Assembly: GCF_000559085.1 (NCBI RefSeq)
Contig: NZ_JALN02000001.1
Location: forward strand, 3,038,001 to 3,102,000
Source of the DNA: Mycolicibacterium aromaticivorans JS19b1 = JCM 16368
GTDB lineage: Bacteria; Actinomycetota; Actinomycetes; Mycobacteriales; Mycobacteriaceae
DNA length: 64,000 nucleotides
Reading direction: 5' to 3'
The notes under the pieces were generated by a model. That model was not told the DNA's origin. It saw only the letters and a program-made list of their open reading frames with translations, and ran no database searches. Position 1 is the first letter of the stretch; each line of letters opens with the position of its first letter. This document shows positions 26,801 through 47,061 of this stretch, in pieces. Position numbers and translations under genes: made by a program.

Positions 26801-26844
26801 TATGGTTAGGCGTACCTATTGAAACTTAGGTAAGTCTTAGCTAA
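26801..26844. promoter_or_regulatory. Tandem IdeR-like iron boxes before the surface protein gene
   Basis: Against the IdeR consensus TTAGGTTAGGCTAACCTAA, the 19-mer at 26801-26819 (TATGGTTAGGCGTACCTAT) matches 14 positions and the 19-mer at 26826-26844 (TTAGGTAAGTCTTAGCTAA) matches 15 by my count. They lie between the mbtK stop and the next start. IdeR with iron would repress the downstream gene. Confidence 0.75.
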
Positions 26845-26892
26845 TCTCCGACGGCGATACTTACTCGTCAATTTCTTGCAGAAGGAGATTTC

Positions 26893-29663
<2,771 letters not shown>

Positions 29664-29669
29664 GTCGGC

Positions 29670-31265
29670 TCAGCCACTCAACTGCGCGGCGAGGGAGCGC
29701 TTGTCGACTTTGCCGACCGCTGTCGTCGGCAACGCGGGCATCGGCGCGATCATGTCCGGGCGGCAGTGCACAGCGACGCCGCGGGCATCGAGATGCTCGT
29801 TGATCTCGGGCAGCGCAACGGGACTGCCGCGGAACACAATTGCCGCACAGATCTTCTCGCCCAGGTAAGGATCGGGCAGGCCGATCGCGGCCACGGCTGC
29901 GATCCGCGGGTGGGCCAGCAGATGGCTCTCCAGGTCCAGGGCGGCCACGGTCTCGCCGCCACGAAGAATGACGTCCTTGACTCTGCCAGTCACCTCCAGA
30001 TACCCGTTGGCGAACCGGCGCACCTTGTCCCCGCTGCGGTAGAAGCCGTCCGGGGTGAACGAACGCTGGTTCTCCGCCTCCGCCCGGAAGTACCCGTTGA
30101 TGGTGTAGGGCCCGCGCACCAGCAGCTCTCCCGGCTCACCGTCCGGCACCGGGGCGCCGGCGTCGTCGACGATGCGCAACTCGTCGTCGTCGGCCAGGGG
30201 CTTGCCCTGGGTGTGGTCGACGATCTCCGGGGGATCCCCAATCCTGGTGTAGCACAGCAGGCCTTCGGCCATCCCGAACACCTGCTGCAGGCGAGGGGTG
30301 AGCACGGACCGGATGTGTTCGGCGTCGTCTGCGGCCAGCTTGGCGCCACCGACCTGGAGCAGCCGCAGTGTGGCGGGGAGCTGCTCCTCCCAATCGCAGG
30401 CGTGCGCCCACAACCGGGCCAGCGCGGGCACCAGCGCGGTGGCGGTGACACGGTGACGGGCGATGGTGGCGAACGCCGCTTCCGGGCTGGGGTCTCGGCC
30501 GAACACGACGGTGGCGCCCACGCTCATGGCGCCGAGCAGGCCTGGGCACGCGAGCGGGAAGTTGTGGCCGGCTGGCAGCGCGACAAGGTAGACGTCGTCG
30601 CTCGTCAGCCTGCACAGCGCGGCGCTGGCCGTGGCGTTGTAGACGTAGTCGTCGTGGGTACGGGGGATCAGCTTCGGGGCGCCTGTCGTGCCACCGGACA
30701 CCAGCAGCAGGGCTGGACCGCTGGTGTCGGGTTGCAGTTGCGGCGTGCTTCCGGTGCCCTCGCACAGCCGGGACCACGCGATATGCGGACCCGCATCACC
30801 GTCGATGATGATGTGTCGCAACTGGTTCGGGCGCTGCGCAAGCCGCTCGGCCATCGCCCGGTAGTCGTAGGCGGAATCGCAGCCCGCAATGATCCCGACG
30901 GCGCCACTGAGGTCGAGGAAGTGCGCCAGCTCCGCGTCTCGGTGGCCGGGCAGGCAGAGCACGGGCAGCGCGCCGGCGCGCAGCAGACCGAACAGTGCGA
31001 CCGCGAACTGGCAGTTGTTCGGCAGCTGAACCAGCACGCTGTGCCCCGGCCCGATGCCCAGGGCGGACAGCCCGGCGGCGGCGGAGTCGGCTCGACGGTC
31101 CAGCTCGGCGTAGGTGAAGCGAGCCGAATCGTCGATGATCGCCGGCCGGTCGGGCCACTGCGTCGCCGCCGTCTGCAGGATCTCGTCGAGGGGCCGGCCG
31201 GCCCAGTATCCCGAGTCGCGATAGTGGCTCGCGCGGTCCGGGGGGAAGGGGGTGAATCCGCTCAT
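29670..31265 (-). CDS. mbtA: Salicyl-AMP ligase MbtA
   Basis: A 531-residue stand-alone aryl-acid adenylating enzyme: DEILQTAATQWPDRPAIID at the N-terminus, P-loop LLVSGGTTGAPKLIPRTHDD, LPAGHNFPLACPG (aryl-acid family), QVFGMAEGLLCYTR, GFYRSGDKVRRF and VGKVDKRSLA with the catalytic Lys. It activates salicylate and loads it on the aryl carrier domain of MbtB. ATG 31265 is chosen because AGGGAG lies 5 bases upstream; the in-frame ATG at 31286 has none. It is divergent from mbtB across IdeR-like boxes, as in M. tuberculosis. Confidence 0.95.
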   Translation of the reverse strand: MSGFTPFPPDRASHYRDSGYWAGRPLDEILQTAATQWPDRPAIIDDSARFTYAELDRRADSAAAGLSALGIGPGHSVLVQLPNNCQFAVALFGLLRAGALPVLCLPGHRDAELAHFLDLSGAVGIIAGCDSAYDYRAMAERLAQRPNQLRHIIIDGDAGPHIAWSRLCEGTGSTPQLQPDTSGPALLLVSGGTTGAPKLIPRTHDDYVYNATASAALCRLTSDDVYLVALPAGHNFPLACPGLLGAMSVGATVVFGRDPSPEAAFATIARHRVTATALVPALARLWAHACDWEEQLPATLRLLQVGGAKLAADDAEHIRSVLTPRLQQVFGMAEGLLCYTRIGDPPEIVDHTQGKPLADDDELRIVDDAGAPVPDGEPGELLVRGPYTINGYFRAEAENQRSFTPDGFYRSGDKVRRFANGYLEVTGRVKDVILRGGETVAALDLESHLLAHPRIAAVAAIGLPDPYLGEKICAAIVFRGSPVALPEINEHLDARGVAVHCRPDMIAPMPALPTTAVGKVDKRSLAAQLSG

Positions 31266-31301
31266 TGCGCTCCCTGACGTAGGCATCTCTGCGCCATAAG
31301 A

Positions 31302-31340
31302 ATAGGGTAGCCTTCCCAAAGTTAGGTGAGGCTGTTCTGA
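31302..31340. promoter_or_regulatory. Tandem IdeR-like boxes between mbtA and mbtB
   Basis: Two 19-mers one base apart resemble the IdeR consensus: 31302-31320 (ATAGGGTAGCCTTCCCAAA, 13 matches) and 31322-31340 (TTAGGTGAGGCTGTTCTGA, 14 matches by my count). They occupy the divergent mbtA/mbtB promoter region, the place of the known IdeR sites in M. tuberculosis. Confidence 0.7.
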
Positions 31341-31355
31341 GGTAGGGAGGCGACA

Positions 31356-34300
31356 GTGACCGCGGCTGAAGCGGCCATGATCACCGACCGGATCGCCGAG
31401 GTGCTCGGCGTCGACCACACCGACATCGACCCGGACGGCGACCTGATCGCGCAGGGTTTGGACTCGATACGCATGATGACGCTCGCCGGACGCTGGCGCC
31501 GCGCGGGTTTCGACGTCGACTTCGCCCGGCTGGCGGCCGCCCCGTCGGTCCGTGCCTGGGCCGAGCTGCTGACCACCGCAGACCCCGCGAATCCGCTTCC
31601 TGCACAACCGCAACCGGCCGTCGGCGAGCCGTTCCCGCTGGCGCCGATGCAGCACGCGATGTGGGTCGGCAGGCACGCCGACCAACAACTCGGCGGCGTG
31701 GCCGGCCACCTCTACGTGGAGTTCGACGGCGACGCGCTGGACCCCGAGCGGCTCCGCCGGGCGGCCACCCTGCTGGCGGCCCGCCACCCGATGCTGCGGG
31801 TGCAGTTCCTGCCCGACGGCACCCAGCGCATCGGCGTCCCGCCGGCCACCTTCCCGCTCGACGTCATCGACCTGCGTGAGGCCGAGGACGTCGAGCGGCG
31901 GCTGGCCGCGATCCGGTCGGAGAAGTCGCGGCAGCAGCTCGACGGGCAGGTCTTCGAACTCACCCTGACTCTTCTGCCCGGCCGGCGCAGCCGGCTGCAT
32001 GTCGACCTGGACATGCAAGCCGCGGACGCGATGAGCTACCGAGCGCTGATGGCCGATCTGGCCGCGCTGTATCGCGGTGACACACTCACCGACATCGGCT
32101 ACACGTACCAGCAATACCGCCAACAAGTTTCGCTGCCGGACCGATACGACGCCGACCGGCAGTGGTGGTCGGACCGGGTGCCGGACCTACCCGACGCCCC
32201 GGCGCTGCCGGTGGTGCCCACCGCCCAGCAGACCGACCCGCACCGGCCCGGCCGCCGCTGGCATTGGCTGGACCCACACACCCGCGACGGGCTTTTCGAC
32301 CGGGCCCGCCGCCACGGCGTGACGCCGGCGATGACGCTGGCTGCCTCGTTCGCCGACACAGTGGGTAGCTGGTCGGCAGACCCGCGCTTTCTGCTCAACG
32401 TCCCGCTGTTCGGGCGGGAGCCGCTGCACCCCGACATCGAGAACGTCGTCGGTGACTTCACCTCGTCGCTGCTGCTCGATGTCGACCTCGCTGCCGCCGA
32501 CACCCCCAGTCAGCGGGCACGGGTGCTGCAGCACACCATGCACGAAGCGGCGGCGCACGCGTCGTACCCGGGCTTGTCGGTGCTGCGGGACATCAGCCGG
32601 CTTCGCGGAACACCGGCGCTCGCGCCGGTCGTATTCACCAGCGCCCTCGGCCTCGGCGAGCTGTTCTCCGCCGATGTGACAACGCAATTCGGCACACCGG
32701 ACTGGATCATCTCCCAAGGGCCGCAGGTCGTGCTCGACGCCCAGGTGACCGAATTCGCCGGCGGTATCCTGCTCAACTGGGATGTCCGGGAGAGTGCCTT
32801 CCGCCCTGGCGCCATCGACGCGATGTTCGCCCATCACATCGACGAAGTGCAGCGCCTGGCGCGCGACGACGACGCCTGGGACAGCAGGCGTGGCCCGCTG
32901 CTTCCCCCGTCGCAGCGCGCCGCGCGGGACGCGGTGAACACCAGCGCCGCACCCAGCGGAAAGATGTTGCACGACGGCTTCTTTGACCTCGCCTCGTGTC
33001 AACCCGACGCGCCCGCAGTGTTCAGCAGCATGGGCGACCTGACGTATGCGGACCTGCGCCGACAGGCGCTGGCAGTGGCCGCCGCGCTGCGGGCCGCGGA
33101 TCTTCCGGACGGCGGCACCGTCGCGGTGCTGGGGCCCAAGACGGCCGAACAGATCCCGGCGCTGTTGGGTATCCACGCGGCCGGCGGGGTCTATCTGCCG
33201 ATCGGCATCGACCAGCCTGCCGAGCGAGCCCGCCGGATCGTGACGAGCGGGGCGGTCGACATGGCCCTGGTCTGCGGCTCCGAGCTGCCGGAGGTGCCGA
33301 TACCGTGCATGACGGTCGCCGAGGCGATCACGGGCGGTGGCGGCGGCGAATCGCCCGCTGTGACCGGGGATCCGGGCCGCCTGGCCTACGTACTCTTCAC
33401 CTCGGGTTCGACCGGCGAGCCCAAGGGTGTCGAGGTCACCCACGACGCCGCGATGAACACCGTCGAGTTCATCACCGGCCATTTCGGGCTCAGGCCGCAG
33501 GACCGCTGCCTGGCACTGTCCACCCTCGAGTGCGACATCTCGGTGCTGGATGTGTTCGCCACCCTGGCCACCGGTGGGGCGATCGTGGTGGTGGACGAGG
33601 AACACCGCCGCGACCCCGACCACTGGGTGCGGCTCATCCAACGCCATCGGGTCACCGTCTTGCACTTCCTGCCGGGCTGGCTGGCGATGCTGCTCGACGT
33701 CGCAGGCCCGCTGCCGACGGTACGGGTGGTACCGACCGGGGGTGACTGGGTCACCCCGGCGATGGCGCACCGGCTACGCGACCGCGCTCCCGACGTACGG
33801 TTCGCCGGGCTGGGTGGGGCCACCGAGACCGCGATCCACAACACCATCTGCGAGGTGGCCGACGTCCCCGAACACTGGACCGCGATTCCGCTCGGAAAGC
33901 CGTTGCCGAACAACCGATGCCGCATCGTCGGTGCCGGCGGCGCGGACTGCCCGGACTGGGTGGTGGGCGAGCTGTGGATCGGGGGGCGGGGACTTGCCCG
34001 GGGGTATCGCGGCCGGCCGGACCTCACCGCGGACCGGTTCGTCGAACACGACGGGCTGCGCTGGTATCGCACCGGTGACCTGGCCCGGTTCTGGCCGGAC
34101 GGGACCTGCGAATTCGTCGGGCGGGCCGATCACCGGGTGAAGCTCAGTGGCTACCGCGTCGAGCTCGGTGAGGTGGAAGCGGCCCTGCATCGGGTGCCCG
34201 GTGTGCTGGGTGCCGTGGCGGTGACCGTCCGCGGGCGCACCGAGTCTGCGGACCGGTTGGCTGCCGCCGTCCAGCTGGCGGCCGGGACCAGCCTGGACTC

Positions 34301-34782
34301 TCTTCATACGCGGATCGTCAAAGACCTTCCCGCTCATATGGTTCCGCGACACATCGAGGTGTTCGACCGGATCCCCTACTCCGTCGGGGGCAAGGTCGAC
34401 CGCAATGCCATCGCCCGACGGCTGGCCGGGCGGGTGGACGCCGGAAGCGGGCACCGTCCCCCGACCGGTTCGGTGCAGTCGGCGTTGGTCGCGATCGTCG
34501 CCGATGTCCTCGGCGCGGCCGTGGTGGGAGCCGACGACGACTTCTTCGCCCTCGGCGGCGATTCCGTGCTGGCGACCACGCTCGTGGCACGGATTCGGCA
34601 ACGACTGGACGTCACGGATGTCAGCGTCGCCGACATCTTCGCCACCCGCACCGTCGAAGCCCTGGCCCGGCGGCTCGGTGAGCTGGAGCCGGCCGACCGG
34701 CTCGACGCCATCGCCGAGCTGTACCTCGAAGTGGCCCGTATGGACACCGCCGAGGTCGCCTTGGCGCTCACCCGGAGATCTG

Positions 34783-34790
<8 letters not shown>
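31356..34790 (+). CDS. mbtB: NRPS MbtB: ArCP-Cy-A-PCP
   Basis: A 1144-residue NRPS. Order seen: aryl carrier domain (about 1-75, phosphopantetheine Ser37 in GLDSIRMM); heterocyclisation domain (about 90-520) with the DxxxxDxxS motif D219 to S227 (DMQAADAMS); adenylation domain (about 545-1020) with LFTSGSTGEPKG and GLGGATET; carrier domain with Ser1070 in LGGDSVLATTL. It joins salicylate to Ser, Thr or Cys and cyclises it to an oxazoline or thiazoline. My eye-aligned pocket (D, I, L, H, V, T, L, I, H) does not decide the substrate. GTG 31356 follows AGGGAGG. The protein ends soon after the carrier domain and lacks the C-terminal thioesterase of M. tuberculosis MbtB (about 1414 residues). Confidence 0.94.
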
Positions 34791-41219
<6,429 letters not shown>

Positions 41220-41223
<4 letters not shown>

Positions 41224-44200
41224 CCAACGCCGTGGGCATTGATGACATCGAAGACGTCCTGGCCCTCTCGCCGCTGCAACTCGGGCTCTACTCGCACGCC
41301 ACCCTGATCGGACCCGACGGCGAGGACCCGTACGTCATCGCGATGACCGCCGACGTGACGGGACCGCTGGACGTAGAACTGCTCCGCGACTGCGCGGCGG
41401 CGATGCTGGTGCGCCACCCCAACCTGAGGGCCAGCTTCTGGCACCAGGATCTGCCGCAACCGGTCCAGATCGTCCCCGCCGCAGTCGAACTGCCGTGGCA
41501 GCACCTGCCGGCCGCGGATGACGGACAGGCCGCCGAGATCGAACAGCGCGAACGCGGCAGGCAGTTCGCGTTGCACGACGGTCCGCTGATCCGATTCCTG
41601 CTCATCGAGCTGCCGAATCGGCGCTGGCGGCTGGTGGTCACCGCGCACCACATCGTGCTCGACGGTTGGTCACTGCCGGTGTTCATCGGCGAGATGCTCA
41701 CGCTGTACCGAGTCGGCGGCACCCCCGACGCGCTGCCGGCGCCACGGTTGTACCGCGACTACATCGGCTGGCTCACCGAGCGCGATACGCAGGCCGGCGA
41801 ACGCCTCTGGCGCCGGCACCTGGCCGACCTGCCCGGCCCGACACTGTTGTCCCCGGCCCTGGGTGGTGACGGGTCGGGGCTGCCGAAGCGCACCGAGCTG
41901 ACCCTGCCCGCCGACGACACCGACCGACTGGCCGCCGCGGCCCGGAGCAGGGGCGTCACCCTCAACACGGTGATGCAGATGGCCTGGGCGTTGATCCTGT
42001 CCCGGCTGACCGACCGCGACGACATCGTCTTCGGGGTCACCGTATCCGGTCGTCCGCCCGAACTCGCGGGCGTGGAGACCATGGTCGGCCTGTTCATCAA
42101 CACCCTTCCGCTTCGGGTGCGCCTCGACCCGAACAAGACTGTCGGACAGCACTGTACGGCGTTACAGCGGGAAGCGGCCGAACTACGCGACCACAGCTAC
42201 TTGAGCCACTCGCAGCTGCGAACACTGGCCGGCGTCGGCGAGATGTTCGACACCCTGCTGGTTTACGAGAGCTTTCCACCCGGCGGCGTGGTCGGCGGTC
42301 AGCAGTTCGCCGCCGGCGACGTCACGTTCCGGCCCGCGGCGATGGAAAGCCTCACCCATTTCCCGGTGACGGTCGCCGCCTACCGCAACACCGCCGAGCT
42401 GACGCTGCTGGTCGAGGTCACCGACAACGCGCTGGGGATGATGTCGCCGGAGATACTTGGCCGCCGGGTGCTGCAGACGATGCGCCGCCTCATCGAGCAG
42501 TGGGACCGGCCGCTGGGCGGGATCGGAATCCTGCTTGAGGGTGAGGCGCCACCGATCGAGGTGTCCGCGAGCGTCGCCGAGGCCGGGGTGGCCGAGCGAT
42601 TCGCTGAAACCGCTGCTGTGCATTGTGATTCCGTCGCGCTTCGGTGGAATGGCGGCCAGCTGACCTATGACGAGCTCAACGAGCAGTCGGACAGGATCGC
42701 GGGGTTCCTGGCCGATCGCGGCGTGCGCGCGGAGACGCCGGTTGCTATCCAGCTCCCGCGAGGCGCCGACTACGTGGTGGCGATGCTCGCCGTACTGAAG
42801 GCAGGCGGCATGTATGTGCCGCTCGACCCAGCGATGCCAGCGGGCCGGGTGCAGTCCATTCTCGCCCAGACCGGGGCCGCCGTCGTCATCGACGACGCCA
42901 CGATCGCCGCTGCCCGAACCGCACCGCGCCTCTGCGTGCCGACCCATCCCGGCCAAGCCGCCTACACGGTGTTCACCTCCGGCACCACCGGAGAACCCAA
43001 GGGTGTGATCGGAACTCACGCGGCACTGCTGGCCTACATCGACGACCATGCCGAGCGGATGCTGACGCCGGCGGCCGAACGCCTCGGCAGGCCGCTACGC
43101 ATCGGCCACGCCTGGTCGTTTGCGTTCGACGCCGCCTGGCAACCGCTGGCAGGACTGCTGTTCGGCCACGCCGTGCACCTCATCTCCGAGAGTGACCGCA
43201 GGGATGCCGAGGTGCTCGTCGACATCATCGAACGGGACGGGATCGACATGCTCGACGTCACCCCCTCGCTGTTCACCAGTCTGCGTCAGGCCGGTCTACT
43301 GGATTCTGCGCGACTCTCGGTGCTCGCGCTCGGCGGTGAAGCGGTCGGGGCGGGGGACTGGACCGATATCCGGAAAGCCTGCACTGGAACGTTATTGGCG
43401 GCGCACAACTGTTACGGCCCGACCGAGACGACCGTCGAGGCCGTCGTCGCCACGATTGCCGAACACGACGCACCGGTGATCGGCTATCCGACGCGATCGA
43501 CCCGCGCCGCGGTGCTCGATTCGTGGTTGCAGCCCGTCCCCGACGGCGTGGTCGGCGAACTGTATCTGGCCGGCGAGCAGGTGACGAGGGGTTACCTCGG
43601 TCGCCCGGCCGAGACCGCGACACGGTTCGTCGCCGCCCCGGGTGGCGCCCGGATGTACCGCACCGGCGATCTGGTGCGCCGCGATCAGGATGGCGCGCTG
43701 GCCTTCGTCGGCCGGGCCGACGCCCAGATCCAAGTCCGGGGGCATCGCGTCGAGCTCGGCGAGATCGAAGCGGTGCTGAAGGAAATTCCCGGGGTGCGGC
43801 ACGTGCACGTCTCGGTGCAGGGGCATACCGCGGGTCCCCGGCTGGTCGCCTACATCGCCGGTGACGTCACGGTGTCGGAACTGCGACCGCTGCTGCGGAA
43901 CAGGCTGCCGCGCTACATGCTTCCGCACCGGCTGATCGTCGTCGACACGATCCCGCTCACCGCCAACGGCAAGGTCGACGAGGCGGCGCTGGCGGCCACG
44001 GCGTCACCCGACGAGGCTCCGGAGCCGCCGAGCACCCCGACCGAGATCGCCCTCGGCCATGCCGTCGCGGAGCTGCTGAGCCTTCCCGCCGTCGACCTCG
44101 ACGCCGACCTCCTGGAGCTGGGGCTGGACAGCATCGCCGCGCTGTCCTTGGTCCAGCTCGCGCGCAGCGGTGGGATGTCACTGCGCGCCCGGCTGGTCCT

Positions 44201-45500
44201 CGAGTGCGGCACACTGCGCGAACTCGCGGCCGCAGTCGATCGCGACATCGATGACGAGATCGCTGCCGGGCCGGAGCCGCAGGGCCCGATCCCCGCGCTG
44301 CCCGCCGTGCACTGGCTCTATGAGCACGGCGATCCACGACGCCTGTCGCAGGTAGAGGCGATCCGACTGCCCGCCGACGCCACCGCCGAACGGCTGCGTC
44401 TGTTGCTGGACGGGATCGCCGCAGGGCACGAAATGTTCCGCAGCCGTCTCGACCGCGCGACGATGACGTTCGTCCCGGCCGGCCGAGACACCATCCCGCT
44501 GACCGAGGTGGCGGTCTCCGGGGAACTCGATGACGCCGTCGCCGAGCACGCGGCCGCCGCGATCGAGCGGCTCGATCCCGAGGGCGGCCATCTGACCGAA
44601 GCGCTGTGGCTGCACGGCCGCGGTGAACCGGGCGTGCTCGTCCTGGTCGTTCACGTACTGGCGATGGACCCCGCGTCATGGCGCATCGTGCTCGGCGAGT
44701 TGATGGCCAACTGGTCGGCGGCCGGCGCTGCCGAGTTCGGCCCCGTCAGCGGTGAACGGGTCAGCTATCGCCGGTGGGCACACAACCTCGCCGATCGCGC
44801 GGCCGCCCTCGACACCGTCGGTTTCTGGCTCGCGCAGATCGACGGCGAGGACTCGGCGTTGGGGGACCGGCGCGTTCGCCCTGAGGCGGATCGGTTCGCC
44901 GACCTCGCGATCACCGTGACGGTCACGGAGGCCGATGTCACCGGCGCGCTGTTACGCGCACCGATACCGATCCAGGACCTGCTGGCCGATGCGTGTGCCC
45001 GCCTGATCACCCGCTGGCGCGAGCAGCGCAGTGGTGTCGGTCCGGTTCCATTGCTGGCGTTGGAAACTCATGGCCGCACGGGAGCGGACGACACCGTCGG
45101 CCTGCTCAGTGCCATCTACCCGTTGCGGATCAGGCCGGGACAACCGATACCCGAGATACCCGGCCTGCCAACCGATTATGCTGCGCTGCGCTACCTGAGG
45201 CCGGACACCGCCGAGTTGCTGCAAGGTTTCCGAGGTCCGCAGCTACTCCTGAATTACCTCGGCAGGCTCGACCTCGACGCCGGAACGCTGCTGGACCGTG
45301 GTCTGCTGGCCCAGCTGTCGGTCATGACCGAACCGAACGTCGCGGTGCGGCACGAGCTGACCCTGGTCGCCGCCGTCGCCGGAGGAAAGCTGGTCACGCA
45401 GTGGCGAACTCTGCCCGACATCTTCAGTGCGACTGATGTGACGGCGCTGCAACAGATGTGGGGCGACATTCTGCAGGAGCTGGCGGGAGTGACATCGTGA
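41220..45500 (+). CDS. mbtF: NRPS MbtF: C-A-PCP-terminal E-like domain
   Basis: A 1426-residue NRPS (M. tuberculosis MbtF is about 1461). C domain (about 1-440, TAHHIVLDGWS); A domain (about 455-935, VFTSGTTGEPKG, NCYGPTETT; pocket residues include D and E, fitting a basic side chain such as hydroxylysine); carrier Ser971 in LGLDSIAAL; terminal condensation/epimerisation-like domain (about 1020-1426). In the latter the HHxxxD motif reads HVLAMD (His1145, Val1146), so the usual catalytic His is missing. In mycobactin assembly this module adds the last lysine and the chain leaves as a seven-membered lactam. GTG 41220 overlaps the upstream stop (GTGA), as does the next gene. Confidence 0.93.
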
Positions 45501-46786
45501 CAGGGCGGTTGGCTGTGCTCGGCGCCGGAGCCAAGGCGGTGGCGGTGGCCGCAAAAGCGGCGATGCTGCGTGAGATGGGTGTCGCGACACCGGAGATCGT
45601 GGCTGTCGAGCGTAAGGCTGTCGCGGCGAACTGGCGTGCGGGCGGCGGTTGGACCGACGGTCAGCACCGGCTGGGGACCAGCCCGGAAAAAGATGTCGGC
45701 TTCCCCTATCGATCGATGATCCTGCCCGGCCGTAACGGTGAACTCGACGCGCGGATGATGCGGCTGAGTTGGCAGTCCTACCTCGTCGGCACCGGTCGCT
45801 TCGCGGAGTGGGTCGACCGCGGCAAGCCTGCACCGACCCACGAGACGTGGGCGAACTATCTGCGCTGGGTCGCCGACGCCGTCGGGCTGAATGTCGTTGA
45901 CGGCGAGGTGATCCGGATGTCACTCGACGGTCCGTCGTGGGTGCTGCACACCGGCGGGGGAACGGTCGAGGCGGACGCGGTGATGATCACCGGGCCCGGC
46001 CAGCCGGGCCGCTCAGTACTTCCGGGTCATCCGCAGGTCTTGTCGATCGCCGAGTTCTGGGAGTTGTCGGCGTCGAAAGAACGGATCGACGCCGAGCGGG
46101 TCGCGGTGATCGGCGGTGGTGAGACCGCAGCGTCGATGCTCAACGAGTTGTTCGGGCATCGGGTGTCCACCATCACAGTAATCTCGCCGCAGGCGACATT
46201 GTTCACCCGCGGTGAGAGCTTCTTCGAGAACCGGATGTTCAGCGACCCGACGGACTGGGTCGGACTGACCCCGGCTGAGCGGCGTGACGTGATGGCCCGC
46301 ACCGATCGCGGGGTGTTCTCGGCGCGCGTTCAGGATTCGCTGCTCGCCGACGATCGGATCCGGCATCTGCGCGGCCGGGTGGCTCACGGTGTCGCGGCCG
46401 ACGGCCGGATCCGCATCACGCTGCACACCGACCGGCACGGTGAGCGACTCGAGACGGTGCACGGATTCGACCTCGTCATCGACGGCTCGGGCGCCGACTC
46501 GCTGTGGTTTCTGCCGCTGCTGGCTCAGGACGCCCTGGACCTGCTCGAGGTCAGGCTGAACGGGCCGCTGACCAGCGACCGATTGCAGCAGGCGATCGGC
46601 GACGACCTCGCGTTGAGCGGAGTGGCGCCGAAGTTGTTCCTGCCCAACCTTTCCGGGCTCAGCCAGGGTCCCGGATTTCCCAACCTGAGCTGCCTGGGGC
46701 TGCTGTCCGACCGTATCCTCGGCGCCCGCCCCGGCGCGCAGTTGACCCACACGAACGGGAGGAACGTTGAGTACCAATCCATTTGA
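45497..46786 (+). CDS. mbtG: L-lysine N6-monooxygenase MbtG
   Basis: A 429-residue flavin monooxygenase. The FAD motif is LAVLGAGAKAVAVAAKA at the very start, the NADPH-binding motif is VAVIGGGETAASML near residue 205, and FDLVIDGSGAD appears near the C-terminal part. The start region with TDGQHRLGTSPEKDVGFPY is as in MbtG. It hydroxylates the side-chain amino group of lysine to give the hydroxamate precursors. GTG 45497 overlaps the mbtF stop by 4 bp, and its own end overlaps the mbtH start. Ornithine cannot be excluded as the substrate from sequence alone. Confidence 0.93.
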   Translation: MTGRLAVLGAGAKAVAVAAKAAMLREMGVATPEIVAVERKAVAANWRAGGGWTDGQHRLGTSPEKDVGFPYRSMILPGRNGELDARMMRLSWQSYLVGTGRFAEWVDRGKPAPTHETWANYLRWVADAVGLNVVDGEVIRMSLDGPSWVLHTGGGTVEADAVMITGPGQPGRSVLPGHPQVLSIAEFWELSASKERIDAERVAVIGGGETAASMLNELFGHRVSTITVISPQATLFTRGESFFENRMFSDPTDWVGLTPAERRDVMARTDRGVFSARVQDSLLADDRIRHLRGRVAHGVAADGRIRITLHTDRHGERLETVHGFDLVIDGSGADSLWFLPLLAQDALDLLEVRLNGPLTSDRLQQAIGDDLALSGVAPKLFLPNLSGLSQGPGFPNLSCLGLLSDRILGARPGAQLTHTNGRNVEYQSI

Positions 46787-46979
46787 CGCCGAAGATGGCC
46801 GCTTCTATGTCCTGGTCAACGACGAGGAGCAGCACAGCCTGTGGCCGGCGTTCGCCGAGATCCCCAGCGGCTGGCAGGTTGCGTTCGGCGTGGCCGGCCG
46901 GGCGGACTGCGTGGAGTTCGTCGAGCAGAACTGGGCGGATATCCGGCCGAAGAGCCTGCGCGCAGCGACTCGACAGTGA
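46767..46979 (+). CDS. mbtH: MbtH protein, NRPS adenylation-domain chaperone
   Basis: A 70-residue MbtH-like protein with the family signature: NDEEQHSLWPAFAEIPSGW, then the conserved Trp and RPKSL near the end (NWADIRPKSLRAA). It binds and activates A domains, presumably those of the adjacent NRPSs. It starts at TTG 46767, supported by GGGAGG 5 bases upstream, and overlaps the end of mbtG by 20 bases. It is the last siderophore gene before the ESX-3 promoter. Confidence 0.95.
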   Translation: MSTNPFDAEDGRFYVLVNDEEQHSLWPAFAEIPSGWQVAFGVAGRADCVEFVEQNWADIRPKSLRAATRQ

Positions 46980-46999
46980 AGTTATGCAATGCTAACTTC
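46978..46999. promoter_or_regulatory. Inverted repeat at the mbtH end, upstream of the ESX-3 IdeR box
   Basis: GAAGTTA (46978-46984) and TAACTTC (46993-46999) are perfect 7-base arms around 8 bases. It overlaps the mbtH stop codon and lies 8 bp before the IdeR-like box. There is no T-run, so it is a poor terminator; an operator is more likely. It does not look like the Zur sites I know. Confidence 0.5.
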
Positions 47000-47006
47000 T
47001 CTTTAC

Positions 47007-47025
47007 ATTGGTTAGGCAAACCTAA
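47007..47025. promoter_or_regulatory. IdeR-like box before eccA3
   Basis: ATTGGTTAGGCAAACCTAA matches the IdeR consensus at 16 of 19 positions by my count, the best of the window. It lies 37 bp before the eccA3 ATG. IdeR repression of ESX-3 in iron-replete cells is established for M. tuberculosis. The end of the box runs into AAGGAGG (47024-47030), which is 31 bases from the start codon and so probably not its ribosome-binding site. Confidence 0.85.
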
Positions 47026-47061
47026 GGAGGCGGGGCCGGGTTCGACCGTCGCCCCGACGCG

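Noticed and set aside
32187..33770. 527-codon minus-strand frame across mbtB
   Set aside because: Same reason: low-complexity His/Arg/Gly-rich translation antisense to the Cy and A domains.
34405..34782. Upstream extension of the two-module NRPS reading frame
   Set aside because: It is out of frame over the end of mbtB; ATG 34783 with an 8-bp overlap gives a normal NRPS N-terminus.
46978..46999. Zur box before ESX-3
   Set aside because: The palindrome does not match the Zur motif as I know it; only the IdeR-like box is supported.
46978..46999. Rho-independent terminator after mbtH
   Set aside because: Stem of 7 bp is not GC-rich and no T-run follows.
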